DNA from: CAMYLR01 sp039590215
Lineage (GTDB): Bacteria > Gemmatimonadota > Gemmatimonadetes > JACCXV01 > JAHWKZ01
Direction of reading: 5' to 3'
Length of the DNA: 60,003 nt
Assembly (NCBI GenBank): GCA_039590215.1
Contig: JBDHFX010000013.1
Location: 1 to 60,003, forward strand
Part shown: positions 8,466 through 17,427 of the stretch, piece after piece
Layout: every line of letters begins with the position of its first letter
Numbering within the stretch: the first letter of the stretch is position 1
Notes under the pieces: model-generated
What the model was told of the DNA's origin: nothing
Seen by the model: only the letters and a program-made list of their open reading frames with translations
Database searches by the model: none
Translations under genes and position numbers: made by a program

Positions 8466-9016
8466 GCATTCGGCCCGACCATTGGATCGCCCGCATGGTC
8501 CGCGAGCATGGGATGATCGAGCCATTCCAGGAGACCCAGGTCAAGGATGGCGTGATCTCCTACGGTCTATCGTCCTACGGCTACGACCTGCGGGTGTCCG
8601 ACGAGTTCAAGATCTTCACCGACGTCTACGGGGTGACGGTCGACCCGAAGAATTTCGATCCCCGCTCTTTTGTCGATTGGACCGGTGCCACGTGTGTGGT
8701 TCCACCCAATTCATTTGCATTGGCCAGATCGATCGAGTACTTCCGCATCCCGCGGAACGTTTTGACAGTTTGTGTAGGGAAGTCGACCTACGCGCGCTGT
8801 GGGATCATCGTGAACGTGACGCCTTTTGAGCCCGAATGGGAAGGACATGTGACGCTGGAGATCTCGAACACCACGCCGTTGCCGGCCAAGATCTACGCCG
8901 AAGAGGGGATCGCGCAGGTGTTGTTCTTCGAGTCCAGTGACCCCTGTGAGACGTCGTATGCCGATCGTGAAGGCAAATACCAGGCACAGCGCGGCCTGAC
9001 CCTACCCCGCGTGTGA
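8462..9016 (+). CDS. dcd: dCTP deaminase
   Basis: The 184-residue protein has the trimeric dCTP deaminase/dUTPase fold signatures: SYGLSSYGYDLRVSDEF near the N-terminus, GKSTYARCGI, and VTLEISNTTPLPAKIYAEEG with the catalytic Glu. It converts dCTP to dUTP (or to dUMP if bifunctional), feeding thymidylate synthesis. The GTG start overlaps the larE stop (GTGA), so translation is probably coupled. The C-terminus GKYQAQRGLTLPRV is complete for the family. Confidence 0.95.
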   Translation: MSIRPDHWIARMVREHGMIEPFQETQVKDGVISYGLSSYGYDLRVSDEFKIFTDVYGVTVDPKNFDPRSFVDWTGATCVVPPNSFALARSIEYFRIPRNVLTVCVGKSTYARCGIIVNVTPFEPEWEGHVTLEISNTTPLPAKIYAEEGIAQVLFFESSDPCETSYADREGKYQAQRGLTLPRV

Positions 9017-9026
9017 GGAGGAACCA

Positions 9027-9932
9027 GTGAGGAGATCGTTCGGATTGTGTGCTGCGTTGCCGGTGCTCGCGATCGTCGGTTACGGTTGTCTCGCCAAGCC
9101 GCCCGGCCATCTGCCATCGTCGGTACGCGTCATCTACTCGAAGGCGACCGATGACTCGCTGGGTAGTACCAAGGACATCTACTTCCTGGTCGCACGATCG
9201 GGGAACGAGCTGCGGCTCACCGGCGAGGACGGTTTTGACGGCTACCCCGAGTTCTCGGCTGGCCTCAGAAAGGTCTTCTACACCCGCGAAGTCGCGGGCT
9301 CCAGACAGATCTGGTCGGTCGGTTTGGACGGCAGCGGCGAGGGGGTCGTGCTCTCGGCGATGGGCGAGGAGTTCAGCGACCCGTCGGTGAGCCCAGACGA
9401 AACACAGCTCGCTTACACTCGCACGCAGGGCGGCCAGTCCAGCATCGAGATCGCGTCTGTCGATGGCTCCCAGCCTAGGACCGTGTTGGAGAGCGGCGGG
9501 CCCTGGCGTCAGCCGCGGTGGTCGCCGGATGGGGGATCACTGGCGGTAGTGGGCGTGTTAAACGGTGTGGCTCGCATCTTCGTCGTCGATGCCGGAACGG
9601 GAAAGGCGGAGCCGCTGACCTCGACCGAAACCGGTCCTCAGAGCGAACCCAACTGGAGCCCGGACGGGAACTGGATCGTCTTTAAGCGTGGCGAAGCGAA
9701 GGCCGCGGAGATCGCGCTGGTGGATCTGTCGACCAAGCAGGTGACCCGACTGACAGACAACGAGGTCGAAGACTCAGCCCCTGCTTTTGGTCCGGGGGGT
9801 GACAGGATCGTGTTTGTCTCCCGCCGCCCGCATGCGCGATACAACCTGTGGATCATGGGTGTGGACGGCAGCAAGGTCGAGTCGTTGACCCGCAGTAAAG
9901 AGTCCGATGCTCGAAACCCGGAGTGGATCTAG
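9027..9932 (+). CDS. TolB-like beta-propeller lipoprotein
   Basis: The 301-residue product has a signal peptide ending in a possible lipobox (VGYGC). It is followed by repeats of the WD40-like PD40 type: DPSVSPDETQLAYTR, QPRWSPDGGSLAVV, EPNWSPDGNWIVF and APAFGPGGDRIVFVS. Such propellers are periplasmic binding modules, as in TolB. There is no TolB N-terminal domain and no tol-pal gene nearby, so I do not call it TolB. The GTG start has GAGGAGGAA upstream and lies 10 bases after dcd. It is convergent with carD and the two stops overlap. Confidence 0.8.
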   Translation: MRRSFGLCAALPVLAIVGYGCLAKPPGHLPSSVRVIYSKATDDSLGSTKDIYFLVARSGNELRLTGEDGFDGYPEFSAGLRKVFYTREVAGSRQIWSVGLDGSGEGVVLSAMGEEFSDPSVSPDETQLAYTRTQGGQSSIEIASVDGSQPRTVLESGGPWRQPRWSPDGGSLAVVGVLNGVARIFVVDAGTGKAEPLTSTETGPQSEPNWSPDGNWIVFKRGEAKAAEIALVDLSTKQVTRLTDNEVEDSAPAFGPGGDRIVFVSRRPHARYNLWIMGVDGSKVESLTRSKESDARNPEWI

Positions 9933-10501
9933 GAGGCGGCGCTCTTCGCTTTCGTTGAGCGCTTCTTGGAGGGCTTCTTTGCGTTCGGCTTTGCCTTCGT
10001 CTTCGACCGACCGTTGGCCATCGTCTTGTCGAAGTACTCGGTGGCTTTCTCGTAGCTGTAGTCCTTGATGAGCGCCATCTCGCTCACCAACAGGTCCCGG
10101 CACTTCTCGAAGATCCGCTGATCGGAGCTGGATAGGGAGTTCTCGGCCCACTTTGGGTACAGATCCCGAAGCACCTCGCCGACCTCCATCGGATCGCCCG
10201 ATTCCAGCTTGGTCTTCACCTGTTTCATGCGCCGGTTGAAGTTGCGGCTCAACTCTTCAGGCTTGCCAGTGAGGGTCTTCCTGAGCTCGGTGAATCGACG
10301 TTGGCTGAGCGGTGGCCGTATCGCCGACAGTTCGACGCTGTTGCGGGGCACGAAGATCTTCCGATCCTTCGAAACGCAGTTGATCTCGAGGCACTCGAGC
10401 TCCTCGTCACCGACGGTAATCGTCCGGATGCCCGATACGTAGCCCCCGCCGTACTGGGGGTGTACGACCTTGTCGTTGACGTTAAACTGTTTCGTAGCCA
10501 T
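9929..10501 (-). CDS. CarD family transcriptional regulator
   Basis: The 190-residue protein starts with the CarD/TRCF RNA-polymerase-interaction domain (VNDKVVHPQYGGGYVSGIR...CLEINCVSKDRKIFVP). An alpha-helical DNA-binding part follows, then a Lys/Ala/Ser-rich tail (about 155-190) resembling the basic tails of nucleoid proteins. CarD/CdnL proteins bind the RNA polymerase beta subunit and stabilise open complexes at housekeeping promoters such as rRNA. The gene begins 6 bases after the rpsU stop, so the two are almost certainly one transcript linking ribosome supply with polymerase control. Confidence 0.92.
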   Translation of the reverse strand: MATKQFNVNDKVVHPQYGGGYVSGIRTITVGDEELECLEINCVSKDRKIFVPRNSVELSAIRPPLSQRRFTELRKTLTGKPEELSRNFNRRMKQVKTKLESGDPMEVGEVLRDLYPKWAENSLSSSDQRIFEKCRDLLVSEMALIKDYSYEKATEYFDKTMANGRSKTKAKPNAKKPSKKRSTKAKSAAS

Positions 10502-10507
10502 ATTTGA

Positions 10508-10678
10508 TCAACTCCGTCGGTTTCGGCTTCGTAGCTTTCGCTGCCGGCGCTCGCTTGGCTTCTCGTAGTGTCTCTTCCGCTTGAGTTCGGAGAAGATGTT
10601 CGACTTCTTCACCTCTCGACGAAACCGCTTTAACGCGCTTTCGAGCGATTCACCCTCGCGGACTTGGATTTCTGCCAT
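10508..10678 (-). CDS. rpsU: 30S ribosomal protein S21
   Basis: This 56-residue basic protein starts MAEIQVREGESLESALKRF, continues with RREVKKSNIFSELKRKRHYE and ends in an Arg-rich tail. That is the S21 pattern from start to end. S21 binds 16S rRNA near the anti-Shine-Dalgarno region and helps initiation. The ATG at 10678 has GGAG about 12 bases upstream. The gene is short and easily missed by length cut-offs. Downstream, carD follows after 6 bases. Confidence 0.93.
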   Translation of the reverse strand: MAEIQVREGESLESALKRFRREVKKSNIFSELKRKRHYEKPSERRQRKLRSRNRRS

Positions 10679-10749
10679 GCAGAGCGTTCTCCAGGATCGT
10701 ATTGCGGGTCAAGCCGTGGTAACGTTCGACAGCCTATTAACTTAGAACG

Positions 10750-11298
10750 TTGATTGCCGATCGTCAAGGGGGCGGAACGAAACACGCCAAATGGCTGGGG
10801 TTCGCCTTGGTGGCGGTCACGTTCGCGTGTAGTGGGCCGATCTCGACAATGCGCAGTCCATACCATCTGAGGGTCGTCGAAGTCAGAAACGATACTCAAC
10901 ACTACCAAACGCTAACAATAGAACCGACAGCCGATCAGCACCTCGGCGCGGCGACGACATTTACCGGAAGACTCCGGCCCGGTGAGGTCAAGATCCTGTA
11001 TCTCTACCATGGCTTCGAGTACGCGTTCACCGTCCTCGACGAGCGGGGGTATAAAGAGGTCACCAGCGGGGAGTTCCAGGTCGATCGGAACATCGGTCTT
11101 GTGTTCTCGGGTGACTCGCTGGTCGCCGATGCCGGACTGGTCGTCGAGCTCGGCGATCCAACGGTGACGTTCTCCGATAGCCTGCAGGACCTCGATCCGT
11201 TCGGGCTCCGGTCGGGCGAACCGATCGAACCGGACACCACGAACGTGCGCGATCGACCCGAACGAGAAGGCGCTGAGCGAGGCGTTCAGCGGCGATAG
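10750..11298 (+). CDS. Predicted small lipoprotein, unknown function
   Basis: The 182-residue frame begins at TTG 10750. After a basic stretch it has a hydrophobic run ending VTFACSG, a probable lipobox with Cys near residue 27. A beta-rich region follows (LRVVEVRNDTQHYQTLTIEP...LRPGEVKILYLYHG). The last 30 residues are acidic, then Arg-rich, and may be poorly structured. The start is uncertain because no ATG or clear binding site is seen. It sits 10 bases upstream of nth and is divergent from rpsU. No family is recognised. Confidence 0.6.
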   Translation: MIADRQGGGTKHAKWLGFALVAVTFACSGPISTMRSPYHLRVVEVRNDTQHYQTLTIEPTADQHLGAATTFTGRLRPGEVKILYLYHGFEYAFTVLDERGYKEVTSGEFQVDRNIGLVFSGDSLVADAGLVVELGDPTVTFSDSLQDLDPFGLRSGEPIEPDTTNVRDRPEREGAERGVQRR

Positions 11299-11308
11299 GC
11301 TCTCCCAA

Positions 11309-12013
11309 GTGACGCGCGCGGCGCCAGCGCCGGTCCGTAAACACCACAATACGGTGAGAGCGATACTGCGTCGGCTCGAGGCGAGTTACTCGGATGTCAC
11401 GACCGGGCTTCATTATCGCTCGCCATTTCAGCTGCTCGTGGCGACCGTACTTTCCGCACAGTGCACTGACGTTCGCGTCAACGCCGTCACACCGGTTCTG
11501 TTTCGCGACTATCCCGACGTAGAGTCATTCTTGGATCTCGATCAGCGCACGCTCGAACGTTACATAAAGACGTGTGGTCTGTTCCGGAGCAAGGCTCGCA
11601 ACCTGCTGGCCGCCAGTCGCATCCTGGTCGAGGAGTTCGATGGTCAGGTGCCGAGCACGAGGAGCGAGCTCATGCGCCTGCCGGGAGTCGGTCGTAAGAC
11701 AGCCAACGTGGTGCTCGCCAACGCGTTTGATACCGATACGATCGCCGTCGACACACATGTTTTTCGCGTCTCGCGCCGTTTGGGTTTGGCGCACGGGAAT
11801 ACCCCGGCCGATGTCGAGGCGGAGCTCATGGACGTTCTCCCACAGAGCGCTTGGTCGTCCACGCACTATCGCCTGATTCTCCACGGCCGACAAACGTGCA
11901 AAGCTCAACGTCCGCTCTGCGATCAGTGTCCGCTCACTCGGTGGTGCGACTATTACGAGAACGTCGTGAGGCCGGGCGCGCCGAGCACACGGAGACGCGC
12001 TAGCGTCGGCTAA
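11309..12013 (+). CDS. nth: Endonuclease III
   Basis: The 234-residue protein has the HhH-GPD fold with the helix-hairpin-helix LPGVGRKTANVV (catalytic Lys130), the catalytic Asp148 in AVDTHVFRVSRRLGL, and a C-terminal 4Fe-4S loop C197-X6-C204-X2-C207-X5-C213 with the standard spacing. It is a bifunctional DNA glycosylase/AP lyase for oxidised pyrimidines in base excision repair. The GTG start lies 10 bases after the upstream lipoprotein gene. A basic C-terminal extension of about 20 residues follows the cluster. Confidence 0.95.
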   Translation: MTRAAPAPVRKHHNTVRAILRRLEASYSDVTTGLHYRSPFQLLVATVLSAQCTDVRVNAVTPVLFRDYPDVESFLDLDQRTLERYIKTCGLFRSKARNLLAASRILVEEFDGQVPSTRSELMRLPGVGRKTANVVLANAFDTDTIAVDTHVFRVSRRLGLAHGNTPADVEAELMDVLPQSAWSSTHYRLILHGRQTCKAQRPLCDQCPLTRWCDYYENVVRPGAPSTRRRASVG

Positions 12014-12040
12014 CTCGCCGCCCTTAGCTTCCCGCTCAAC

Positions 12041-13963
12041 ATGTACGAAAGCGCTCCGATTCTCGTCCGCATGGTTGCGGTTGCCATCGGGGTCGGAATC
12101 CTGGCGCAAGTGGTCGCCGGGCGGGCCCGACTCCCGAGCATCGTGTTCTTGCTCGCGTTCGGCGTGCTGGTGGGGCCGGACGGTCTGGGATGGATCGAGC
12201 CCGACGCCTTCGGAATCGGCCTTCAAGCGATCGTCACCGTTGCCGTTGCCCTGATTCTGTTCGAGGGCGGGCTCGAGCTGAGGCTGCTCGATCTGGCTGC
12301 GGTCGGGGGCACGATCCGTAACTTGGTGACCATCGGTGCTGGCATCACCGTCGTCGGCGCGGCCGGTGCCGCCCACTATCTGGTAGGCTTCGCTTGGCCA
12401 TTGGCCTTTCTGTTCGGAGCCATCGTCAGCGTGACCGGCCCGACGGTGATTACCCCGCTGCTCGATCGCGTCCGGGTGACTCGGCGAATCGACACGATTC
12501 TCCGGGGCGAAGGGATTCTGATCGATCCGGTGGGGGCGATCCTCACCGTGGTGGTGCTCGACATCGTTCTCTCGGCCGAGACGTCGGTGTGGCTGGGGCT
12601 TACCGAGTTTGCGTCGCGGCTCTTGATCGGTCTGATGATCGGGTTGGCCGGCGGGTGGTCCCTGGGGCGCGTGCTCCGGCTCAAAGGCGTGTTCGCCGAC
12701 GAGCTCAAGAACCTGGTTGTTCTGGCTTGGGTGTTAGTGCTGTTCGCTCTCGCCGAGGCGCTGGCCAGCGAGTCGGGGCTGGCAGCGGTGGTGATCGCCG
12801 GCATGGCGGTCCGCCGAGAATCGATTCCGAAAGAGAACCAGCTCCGCCGCTTCAAGGGTGAGCTCAGCCTTCTGTTCATCTCGATGCTGTTCATCATGTT
12901 GTCGGCTCACTTGCCGCTCGCGACGCTGGCGGCGGTTGGTTGGTCCGGCGTGTGGACCGTCGTCGTGCTCATGCTCGTCGTTCGCCCTGCCTCGGTGTTG
13001 GCCTGCACTTGGCGTCGCAACATTCCTTGGCGTGAGCGGTTGTTCCTGATGTGGATCTCACCCCGCGGCGTGGTCGCGATCTCGATCGCGTCGTTTATCT
13101 CTTTGCGCATGGAGACCGGATCGCCGGAGCTCGTTGAGGCGGGGTTGACGGCGCTTAGCGGTGAACGCCTGCTGGCCCTCGTGTTCCTGACGATCGCGAT
13201 CACCGTCGTCGTTCAGGGATTGACCGCCGGAGCGGTGGCGCGGGCGCTCAGAGTGAACGCCGAGGCTGGTCGCTACGCGATTGTTGTGGGGGCTAACCCG
13301 CTCGGTCGCAAGGTCGGGGCGTTGTTGCGCGATCATGGGTGGGACTCATTGTTGGTCGATACGAACCCCAGAAATGTGCGCCGTGCTCGGACCGAAGGAT
13401 TGGTCGCGAGGGTCGGTAACGTTCTCGATCGACAAGTGCAGGAAGAAGCGCAGATGGAGAGCGCTACGGCGCTTGTCGCGGTGACCGCCAACCAGGCGGT
13501 CAACTTCCTCGTGGGGCGGGTCGCGCTCGACGAGTATCACGTTCCCGCGGTGTATCCGGTTCTCATCGATGCGGAAAAGGGGGTCGGCGAGAAATTGGTC
13601 GAGGACGCCGGCGCCGAGTTGGCTTTTGGCCGGGCGCTAGAAGTGGAGGATTGGAACCGGTACCTCGATCGAGGTACGGTTCGTCAGGCCGTCTTGTCGC
13701 TCGGCGAATCGCCCCCCGACGGGCCGCTCGGCGAGCTCGATCTGCCGGAGGGCATATTGCCGGTCCTGACCTTGCGTGGTGATCGCTCGTACATTTGTCA
13801 TGGCGGCACCCGGTGGAATCCCGAAGATAGGGTGGTCGTTTTGGTGACCCGCGAGGGGGGGGATGAGCTCGGGGCGGCGTTCGGGGCTGCCATGGAGGAA
13901 CAGCCCGACGCCAGCGGGGTCCAAGCCGACCTATTAAACCCTGCCCATCGGGGCCTCATTTGA
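12041..13963 (+). CDS. CPA-type cation/proton antiporter with TrkA-N domain
   Basis: The 640-residue product has about 12 membrane helices in residues 5-400, with family blocks FLLAFGVLVGPDGLGW, ALILFEGGLELRL, GAIVSVTGPTVITPLL and SPRGVVAISIASF. A cytoplasmic Rossmann domain then begins at about residue 407 (YAIVVGANPLGRKVGALL, then SLLVDTNPRNVRRA). It should exchange Na+ or K+ for H+ at the inner membrane, gated by a nucleotide on the RCK-like domain. The ion cannot be told from sequence. The gene has its own space, with 27 bases before and 30 after. Confidence 0.9.
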   Translation: MYESAPILVRMVAVAIGVGILAQVVAGRARLPSIVFLLAFGVLVGPDGLGWIEPDAFGIGLQAIVTVAVALILFEGGLELRLLDLAAVGGTIRNLVTIGAGITVVGAAGAAHYLVGFAWPLAFLFGAIVSVTGPTVITPLLDRVRVTRRIDTILRGEGILIDPVGAILTVVVLDIVLSAETSVWLGLTEFASRLLIGLMIGLAGGWSLGRVLRLKGVFADELKNLVVLAWVLVLFALAEALASESGLAAVVIAGMAVRRESIPKENQLRRFKGELSLLFISMLFIMLSAHLPLATLAAVGWSGVWTVVVLMLVVRPASVLACTWRRNIPWRERLFLMWISPRGVVAISIASFISLRMETGSPELVEAGLTALSGERLLALVFLTIAITVVVQGLTAGAVARALRVNAEAGRYAIVVGANPLGRKVGALLRDHGWDSLLVDTNPRNVRRARTEGLVARVGNVLDRQVQEEAQMESATALVAVTANQAVNFLVGRVALDEYHVPAVYPVLIDAEKGVGEKLVEDAGAELAFGRALEVEDWNRYLDRGTVRQAVLSLGESPPDGPLGELDLPEGILPVLTLRGDRSYICHGGTRWNPEDRVVVLVTREGGDELGAAFGAAMEEQPDASGVQADLLNPAHRGLI

Positions 13964-13993
13964 GTCGTTGGGACGTGACATAAGGGGGAGCCC

Positions 13994-14587
13994 TTGGCGG
14001 ACATCGCACCGGACATACTGAGCCGGGCACAAGCGGGAGACCGGACGGCTTTCAACGAGGTGGTCCGATTCTACCGGCAGGATCTGTTGCGGGTGACGTA
14101 TCGCTTCGTCGGAAACTATGAGGACGCGCGCGACGTCCTGCAGCAGGTGTTCGTCAAGGTGTACCAGAACATCGATCGTTGGGAGCCGAGGGCGCCGTTT
14201 TGGTCATGGTTGTACCGGATCGCAGTCAACGAATCGCTGGGGTGGAAGAAGCGGCAGCAACGTCGTTACGATGTTGTTTCGCCGCTCGAGGAGATGCAGT
14301 ACCCGGATGCGCCGAGCGAGGAAGCCTCTCCTCTCGATCGGGCTACGATGAATGAAGCCGGCCAGCGGATCCTCGATGCGATCGAACAGCTTCCACAGAT
14401 GCAGCGCGCGACGTTTGTGCTCAGATACCGAGAAGAACTATCAGTAAAGGAAACCGCCGCGGCGCTCGGGTGCGCCGAGGGCACCGTCAAGGCGAACGGT
14501 TATCACGCCATTCGTCGCCTGCGGCAGATTCTCAAGCAAGTCGGCGTGGAGATAGAGAGCGACGAAGATGAGTCCTCTGCACTGTAA
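13994..14587 (+). CDS. ECF-type RNA polymerase sigma factor
   Basis: The 197-residue protein contains sigma region 2 (FNEVVRFYRQDLLRVTYRFV, then EDARDVLQQVFVKVYQNI and FWSWLYRIAVNESLGWKKR) and region 4 (LPQMQRATFVLRYREELSVK, then ETAAALGCAEGTVKANGYHA). There is no region 1.1 or 3. The TTG start has AAGGGGGAG just upstream. It overlaps the next gene, a zinc-finger anti-sigma, by 20 bases, the usual genetic arrangement for a sigma and its inhibitor. The regulon is unknown. Confidence 0.93.
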   Translation: MADIAPDILSRAQAGDRTAFNEVVRFYRQDLLRVTYRFVGNYEDARDVLQQVFVKVYQNIDRWEPRAPFWSWLYRIAVNESLGWKKRQQRRYDVVSPLEEMQYPDAPSEEASPLDRATMNEAGQRILDAIEQLPQMQRATFVLRYREELSVKETAAALGCAEGTVKANGYHAIRRLRQILKQVGVEIESDEDESSAL

Positions 14588-15293
14588 TACGGTTCGCGAG
14601 GCGTTGTGGGAGCGGGCGGCAAGCGCCGGACCGGAGTCCCTGACGCCAGCGCTCGCCGATCACCTCACGGGCTGCGCCCAATGTCAGGCCGAGAGACGCG
14701 CGGTGCGCGAGCTGATCCAGACCACTCGGTTGATCCCAGATCCGCCTCCGCCGGGGAATGTTTGGGACGGGTTCGAGAACGAACTGGAGCGGCGGTTGCA
14801 CGCCGGCGTCGAGCCGACGCAGTGGCAGCGGTGGGGCCAGAGGGCACTTGGTCTGGCGGCCGTGCTGGCGCTCGGGTTCGCTCTCGGTGCTCTGGCGATG
14901 CGAGCCGGAGATGGGCCCGATCGGGTCACGACAACTGCCGACCGCGCGGAGTTGCTAGCCGAACTTCAGACCGAGCTCGCCAATGACGCCCGGCTGGAAT
15001 CGTATCTGGACGATATCGAGGAGCTACTGGTCGCGTATCAAGCCGCGCGCCATGGTGACGCGGTGGATACGTTCCGGCAATCGCTTCCGGTGGGGATGGT
15101 CGCCGGCGCCGGCGTGCCGTCTGAAGCCGCGCGACAGCGACTGGAGGTCCAGCGAGAGGCACGGGAACAGTTGCGGACGGTTGTGCTCGGGATGCTAACC
15201 AGCGAGATCGAAGCCGAGCGCCGCGGCTTCGGTTACTTGGAGCGGCGGGTGGCGGAGATCGCTGGCCAACGGCTGCTCTACTTCATCCACTAG
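14568..15293 (+). CDS. Membrane anti-sigma factor (zf-HC2 type)
   Basis: The 241-residue protein has a cytoplasmic N-terminal zinc-binding motif (Cys6, then HLTGCAQC near residues 32-39). A single membrane helix lies at about 95-113 (ALGLAAVLALGFALGALAM), followed by a helical extracytoplasmic domain of about 125 residues (LLAELQTELANDARLESYLD and later coiled-coil-like stretches). Such proteins sequester their partner ECF sigma factor until an envelope signal releases it. The start overlaps the sigma gene by 20 bases, so synthesis is coupled. Confidence 0.88.
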   Translation: MSPLHCNTVREALWERAASAGPESLTPALADHLTGCAQCQAERRAVRELIQTTRLIPDPPPPGNVWDGFENELERRLHAGVEPTQWQRWGQRALGLAAVLALGFALGALAMRAGDGPDRVTTTADRAELLAELQTELANDARLESYLDDIEELLVAYQAARHGDAVDTFRQSLPVGMVAGAGVPSEAARQRLEVQREAREQLRTVVLGMLTSEIEAERRGFGYLERRVAEIAGQRLLYFIH

Positions 15294-15315
15294 TCGCGCA
15301 GCTACTTTCTCTTAC

Positions 15316-15849
15316 ATGTCATCACCTTTGGTGGCCGTATTCGGCAGCGGTGCCGATCGGCCAGAGGACGTAGAGCGCGCACGAGCGCTTGGAGCCGCAC
15401 TCGGCCGCGCCGGGTACGGCGTGATCAATGGCGGTTACGGTGGGACGATGAGCGCGTCGGCCGCCGGGGCGCGGTCGGGCGGTGGCCCAACGGTGGGTGT
15501 GACGTGCGCCGAGTTTGGGCGTGCTGGACCCAATCCCCATCTCGATGAAGTCATCGAAGCCGGGATCCTGACCGAGCGACTGGGACATTTGATCCGGCGA
15601 GCAGCCGGCTATGTAGTGCTCCCGGGCGGGAACGGTACGCTGGCTGAGTTGTCGCTGGTGTGGGAGCATCTGCGAAAGAGGCTCGTCGAACCACGCCCGC
15701 TGGTGGTCTGGGAAGATCCTTGGCGGCCGATCGTCGAAACGATCGCGGCGGGACCCTATCTGAACGGTGGTACCGAGCACATCACCTGGGTTGACGACGT
15801 GGATGCGGCGGTCGCGTCGATCAGAGCCCGGGTTCCGACAACGCGCTAG
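15316..15849 (+). CDS. LOG-family (TIGR00725-like) nucleotide-binding protein
   Basis: The 177-residue product has the Rossmann-like start VAVFGSGADRPEDVERARALG, NGGYGGTMSASAAGA, and the signature VLPGGNGTLAELSLVWEHL, close to the PGGxGTxxE motif of LOG (lysine decarboxylase-like) proteins. Some LOG proteins release cytokinin bases from nucleotide monophosphates. The role of the short bacterial subfamily is unclear. No Shine-Dalgarno is visible; TACTTT lies 7 bases upstream of the ATG, which could mean a leaderless message. It converges with the dipeptidase gene and the ends overlap. Confidence 0.85.
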   Translation: MSSPLVAVFGSGADRPEDVERARALGAALGRAGYGVINGGYGGTMSASAAGARSGGGPTVGVTCAEFGRAGPNPHLDEVIEAGILTERLGHLIRRAAGYVVLPGGNGTLAELSLVWEHLRKRLVEPRPLVVWEDPWRPIVETIAAGPYLNGGTEHITWVDDVDAAVASIRARVPTTR

Positions 15850-16460
15850 AGCGGATCGTCTCGTAGCGGGTACCGCTCCCAATCCGGGGCGTCGAAGTGC
15901 CACCACTCGGTGGCCAGCGGGATCCAACCAGCAGCCATCATGGCGCGCTGGAGCCGCTCACGGTTGGTGATTGCCGCTGCCGGCAAGTCCTGAGCATCGC
16001 GGTGAGCGGCCGGAGTGAAATCGTCATGATCGGTTGGGAGAGGCACCGGCTCGCCTTCGAGTCCGACTACGCCCACGTCCACGGCCGCGCCTCGATTGTG
16101 ACGAGATCCTCGAGCGGGGTCGGCGACGTAGGTCGGATCCGGTAGGATCTCCCACATCGCGTACTGGACCGAGCGCGGGCGGTAGCAGTCCCAGACGATC
16201 AGCCGAAGGTCTTCGGCGCGAAGCGCCGTCTCCGCTGCTGCGAGTCGTTCAGCGGCGTCGGTCACGAGGTAGCATCGTGGCGTGGTGTATACTGCTCGTC
16301 CGAGAAAATTGTCCGGACTCGCGTACCGAATATCGAGGCGAATGTCGGGGTGCTCCGCCCCGACATCGACGAGCTCGTTGGCGAGCTCTCGGCTCGGCTG
16401 TCGCGCCGCGCCGCAGGCTGCCATAAACCCTACCGTGACAACAAGCAGCGCGGGACGCAT
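15846..16460 (-). CDS. VanX/DdpX-type D-Ala-D-Ala dipeptidase, lipoprotein
   Basis: The 204-residue protein has a signal peptide with lipobox FMAACG. It then has the peptidase M15D pattern: LDIRYASPDNFLGRAVY, IVWDCYRPRSVQYAMW with the catalytic Arg, SRHNRGAAVDVGVV (SxHxxGxAxD zinc ligands) and TEWWHFD (catalytic Glu and third ligand). It should hydrolyse D-Ala-D-Ala in the periplasm, most likely for peptidoglycan recycling, as no vanHA genes are nearby. It ends 4 bases upstream of the SirB1-like stop-to-start junction and probably shares a transcript with it. Confidence 0.92.
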   Translation of the reverse strand: MRPALLVVTVGFMAACGAARQPSRELANELVDVGAEHPDIRLDIRYASPDNFLGRAVYTTPRCYLVTDAAERLAAAETALRAEDLRLIVWDCYRPRSVQYAMWEILPDPTYVADPARGSRHNRGAAVDVGVVGLEGEPVPLPTDHDDFTPAAHRDAQDLPAAAITNRERLQRAMMAAGWIPLATEWWHFDAPDWERYPLRDDPL

Positions 16461-16464
16461 TCTG

Positions 16465-17331
16465 TCAGGCCTCGGTCTCGCCGGTCAAGAGGGTCACGAA
16501 CCGACGGGCCAGCCTGAGTTCCCGTTCGCGCGCTGTGTGCTGGTAGATGACGATCAGATTCTTTGCCATCCGTTCCAGCGTCGCCACAACCGGTGCGGGT
16601 TTCAGATACTCATCAACCGGTTCAAACCCAGCGCGTTCGAGCAGCACCATGCACTCCCCACGACTGACTTCCCGACCACCGAAGAACGGATCTAGATACC
16701 GGTAAGCCGCGCCGTTTTTGTATCCAACCAGGAAATGCATCGGCATACTGACTCCTACTAGCGGAAGCCCAATCCGATGTGCCAGTGACAGATAGACCAG
16801 CGCCAACGTGATCGGGATCCCGGTGCGCCGGGAGAGCACCTGCGACAGGAAGGAGTTCTCGGCGTCGTAGTAGTTCTCGGTATTGCCACCGAAGCGCGAC
16901 GTCTCGTGGATGTAACGACGCAGCTCAGCTATGCGAACCGCGATCTCGGCTTGAGCGGGGACCGCCTCGCGAGCGCCAGCCGAGAGCAGCTCGAGTTCAG
17001 CTCGCGCGCGTTGCTGCTCGGCGATACGATCCGGATGAATCAACCGCTCCAGCAGAAAGGCGCCCTCTTCGAGCGCTTTGCCATCGGGCGCGGTTTGCAG
17101 GGTCACCCACTTGTGTTCGACCTCGTCGCTGCGGATACTGTCGAGCAGACCTTGCGTTGCCGTGCGAATCGTTGGCTCGGGGTGGGACCATGAGGCGGCT
17201 TCGAGGTACGGCGTGGCGGCCGACCCGGCGGTTCGGAGCGCAGTCTGTACGTGATCCGTGACGTTCGTATCGTCGTCGTCGAGTAACCGGATCAGCGCTC
17301 TTATCTGTTCTGGTGAAAGGGGCTCGCTCAT
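16465..17331 (-). CDS. SirB1/transglutaminase-core family protein
   Basis: The 288-residue protein has an N-terminal HEAT-like helical part (residues 1-75). It is followed by the SirB1 N-terminal region: FGGNTENYYDAENSFLSQVL, RRTGIPITLALVYLSLA, and PLVGVSMPMHFLVGYKN with the catalytic-like His, then LDPFFGG. The usual transglutaminase Cys is not seen at the expected place (NSFLSQVL), which is common in this family. The biochemical role is unknown. The start is ATG 17331; an upstream in-frame TTG at 17343 is less likely. The gene is 4 bases upstream of the dipeptidase gene. Confidence 0.82.
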   Translation of the reverse strand: MSEPLSPEQIRALIRLLDDDDTNVTDHVQTALRTAGSAATPYLEAASWSHPEPTIRTATQGLLDSIRSDEVEHKWVTLQTAPDGKALEEGAFLLERLIHPDRIAEQQRARAELELLSAGAREAVPAQAEIAVRIAELRRYIHETSRFGGNTENYYDAENSFLSQVLSRRTGIPITLALVYLSLAHRIGLPLVGVSMPMHFLVGYKNGAAYRYLDPFFGGREVSRGECMVLLERAGFEPVDEYLKPAPVVATLERMAKNLIVIYQHTARERELRLARRFVTLLTGETEA

Positions 17332-17427
17332 GTCAGTTCGCAATATGACGAGTACGACGTCAAGCGCACAAGGTTGTATCTTTCCTCAACCCGCGACACG
17401 AACATGAACGCTCAACGAGGCAGTTCA

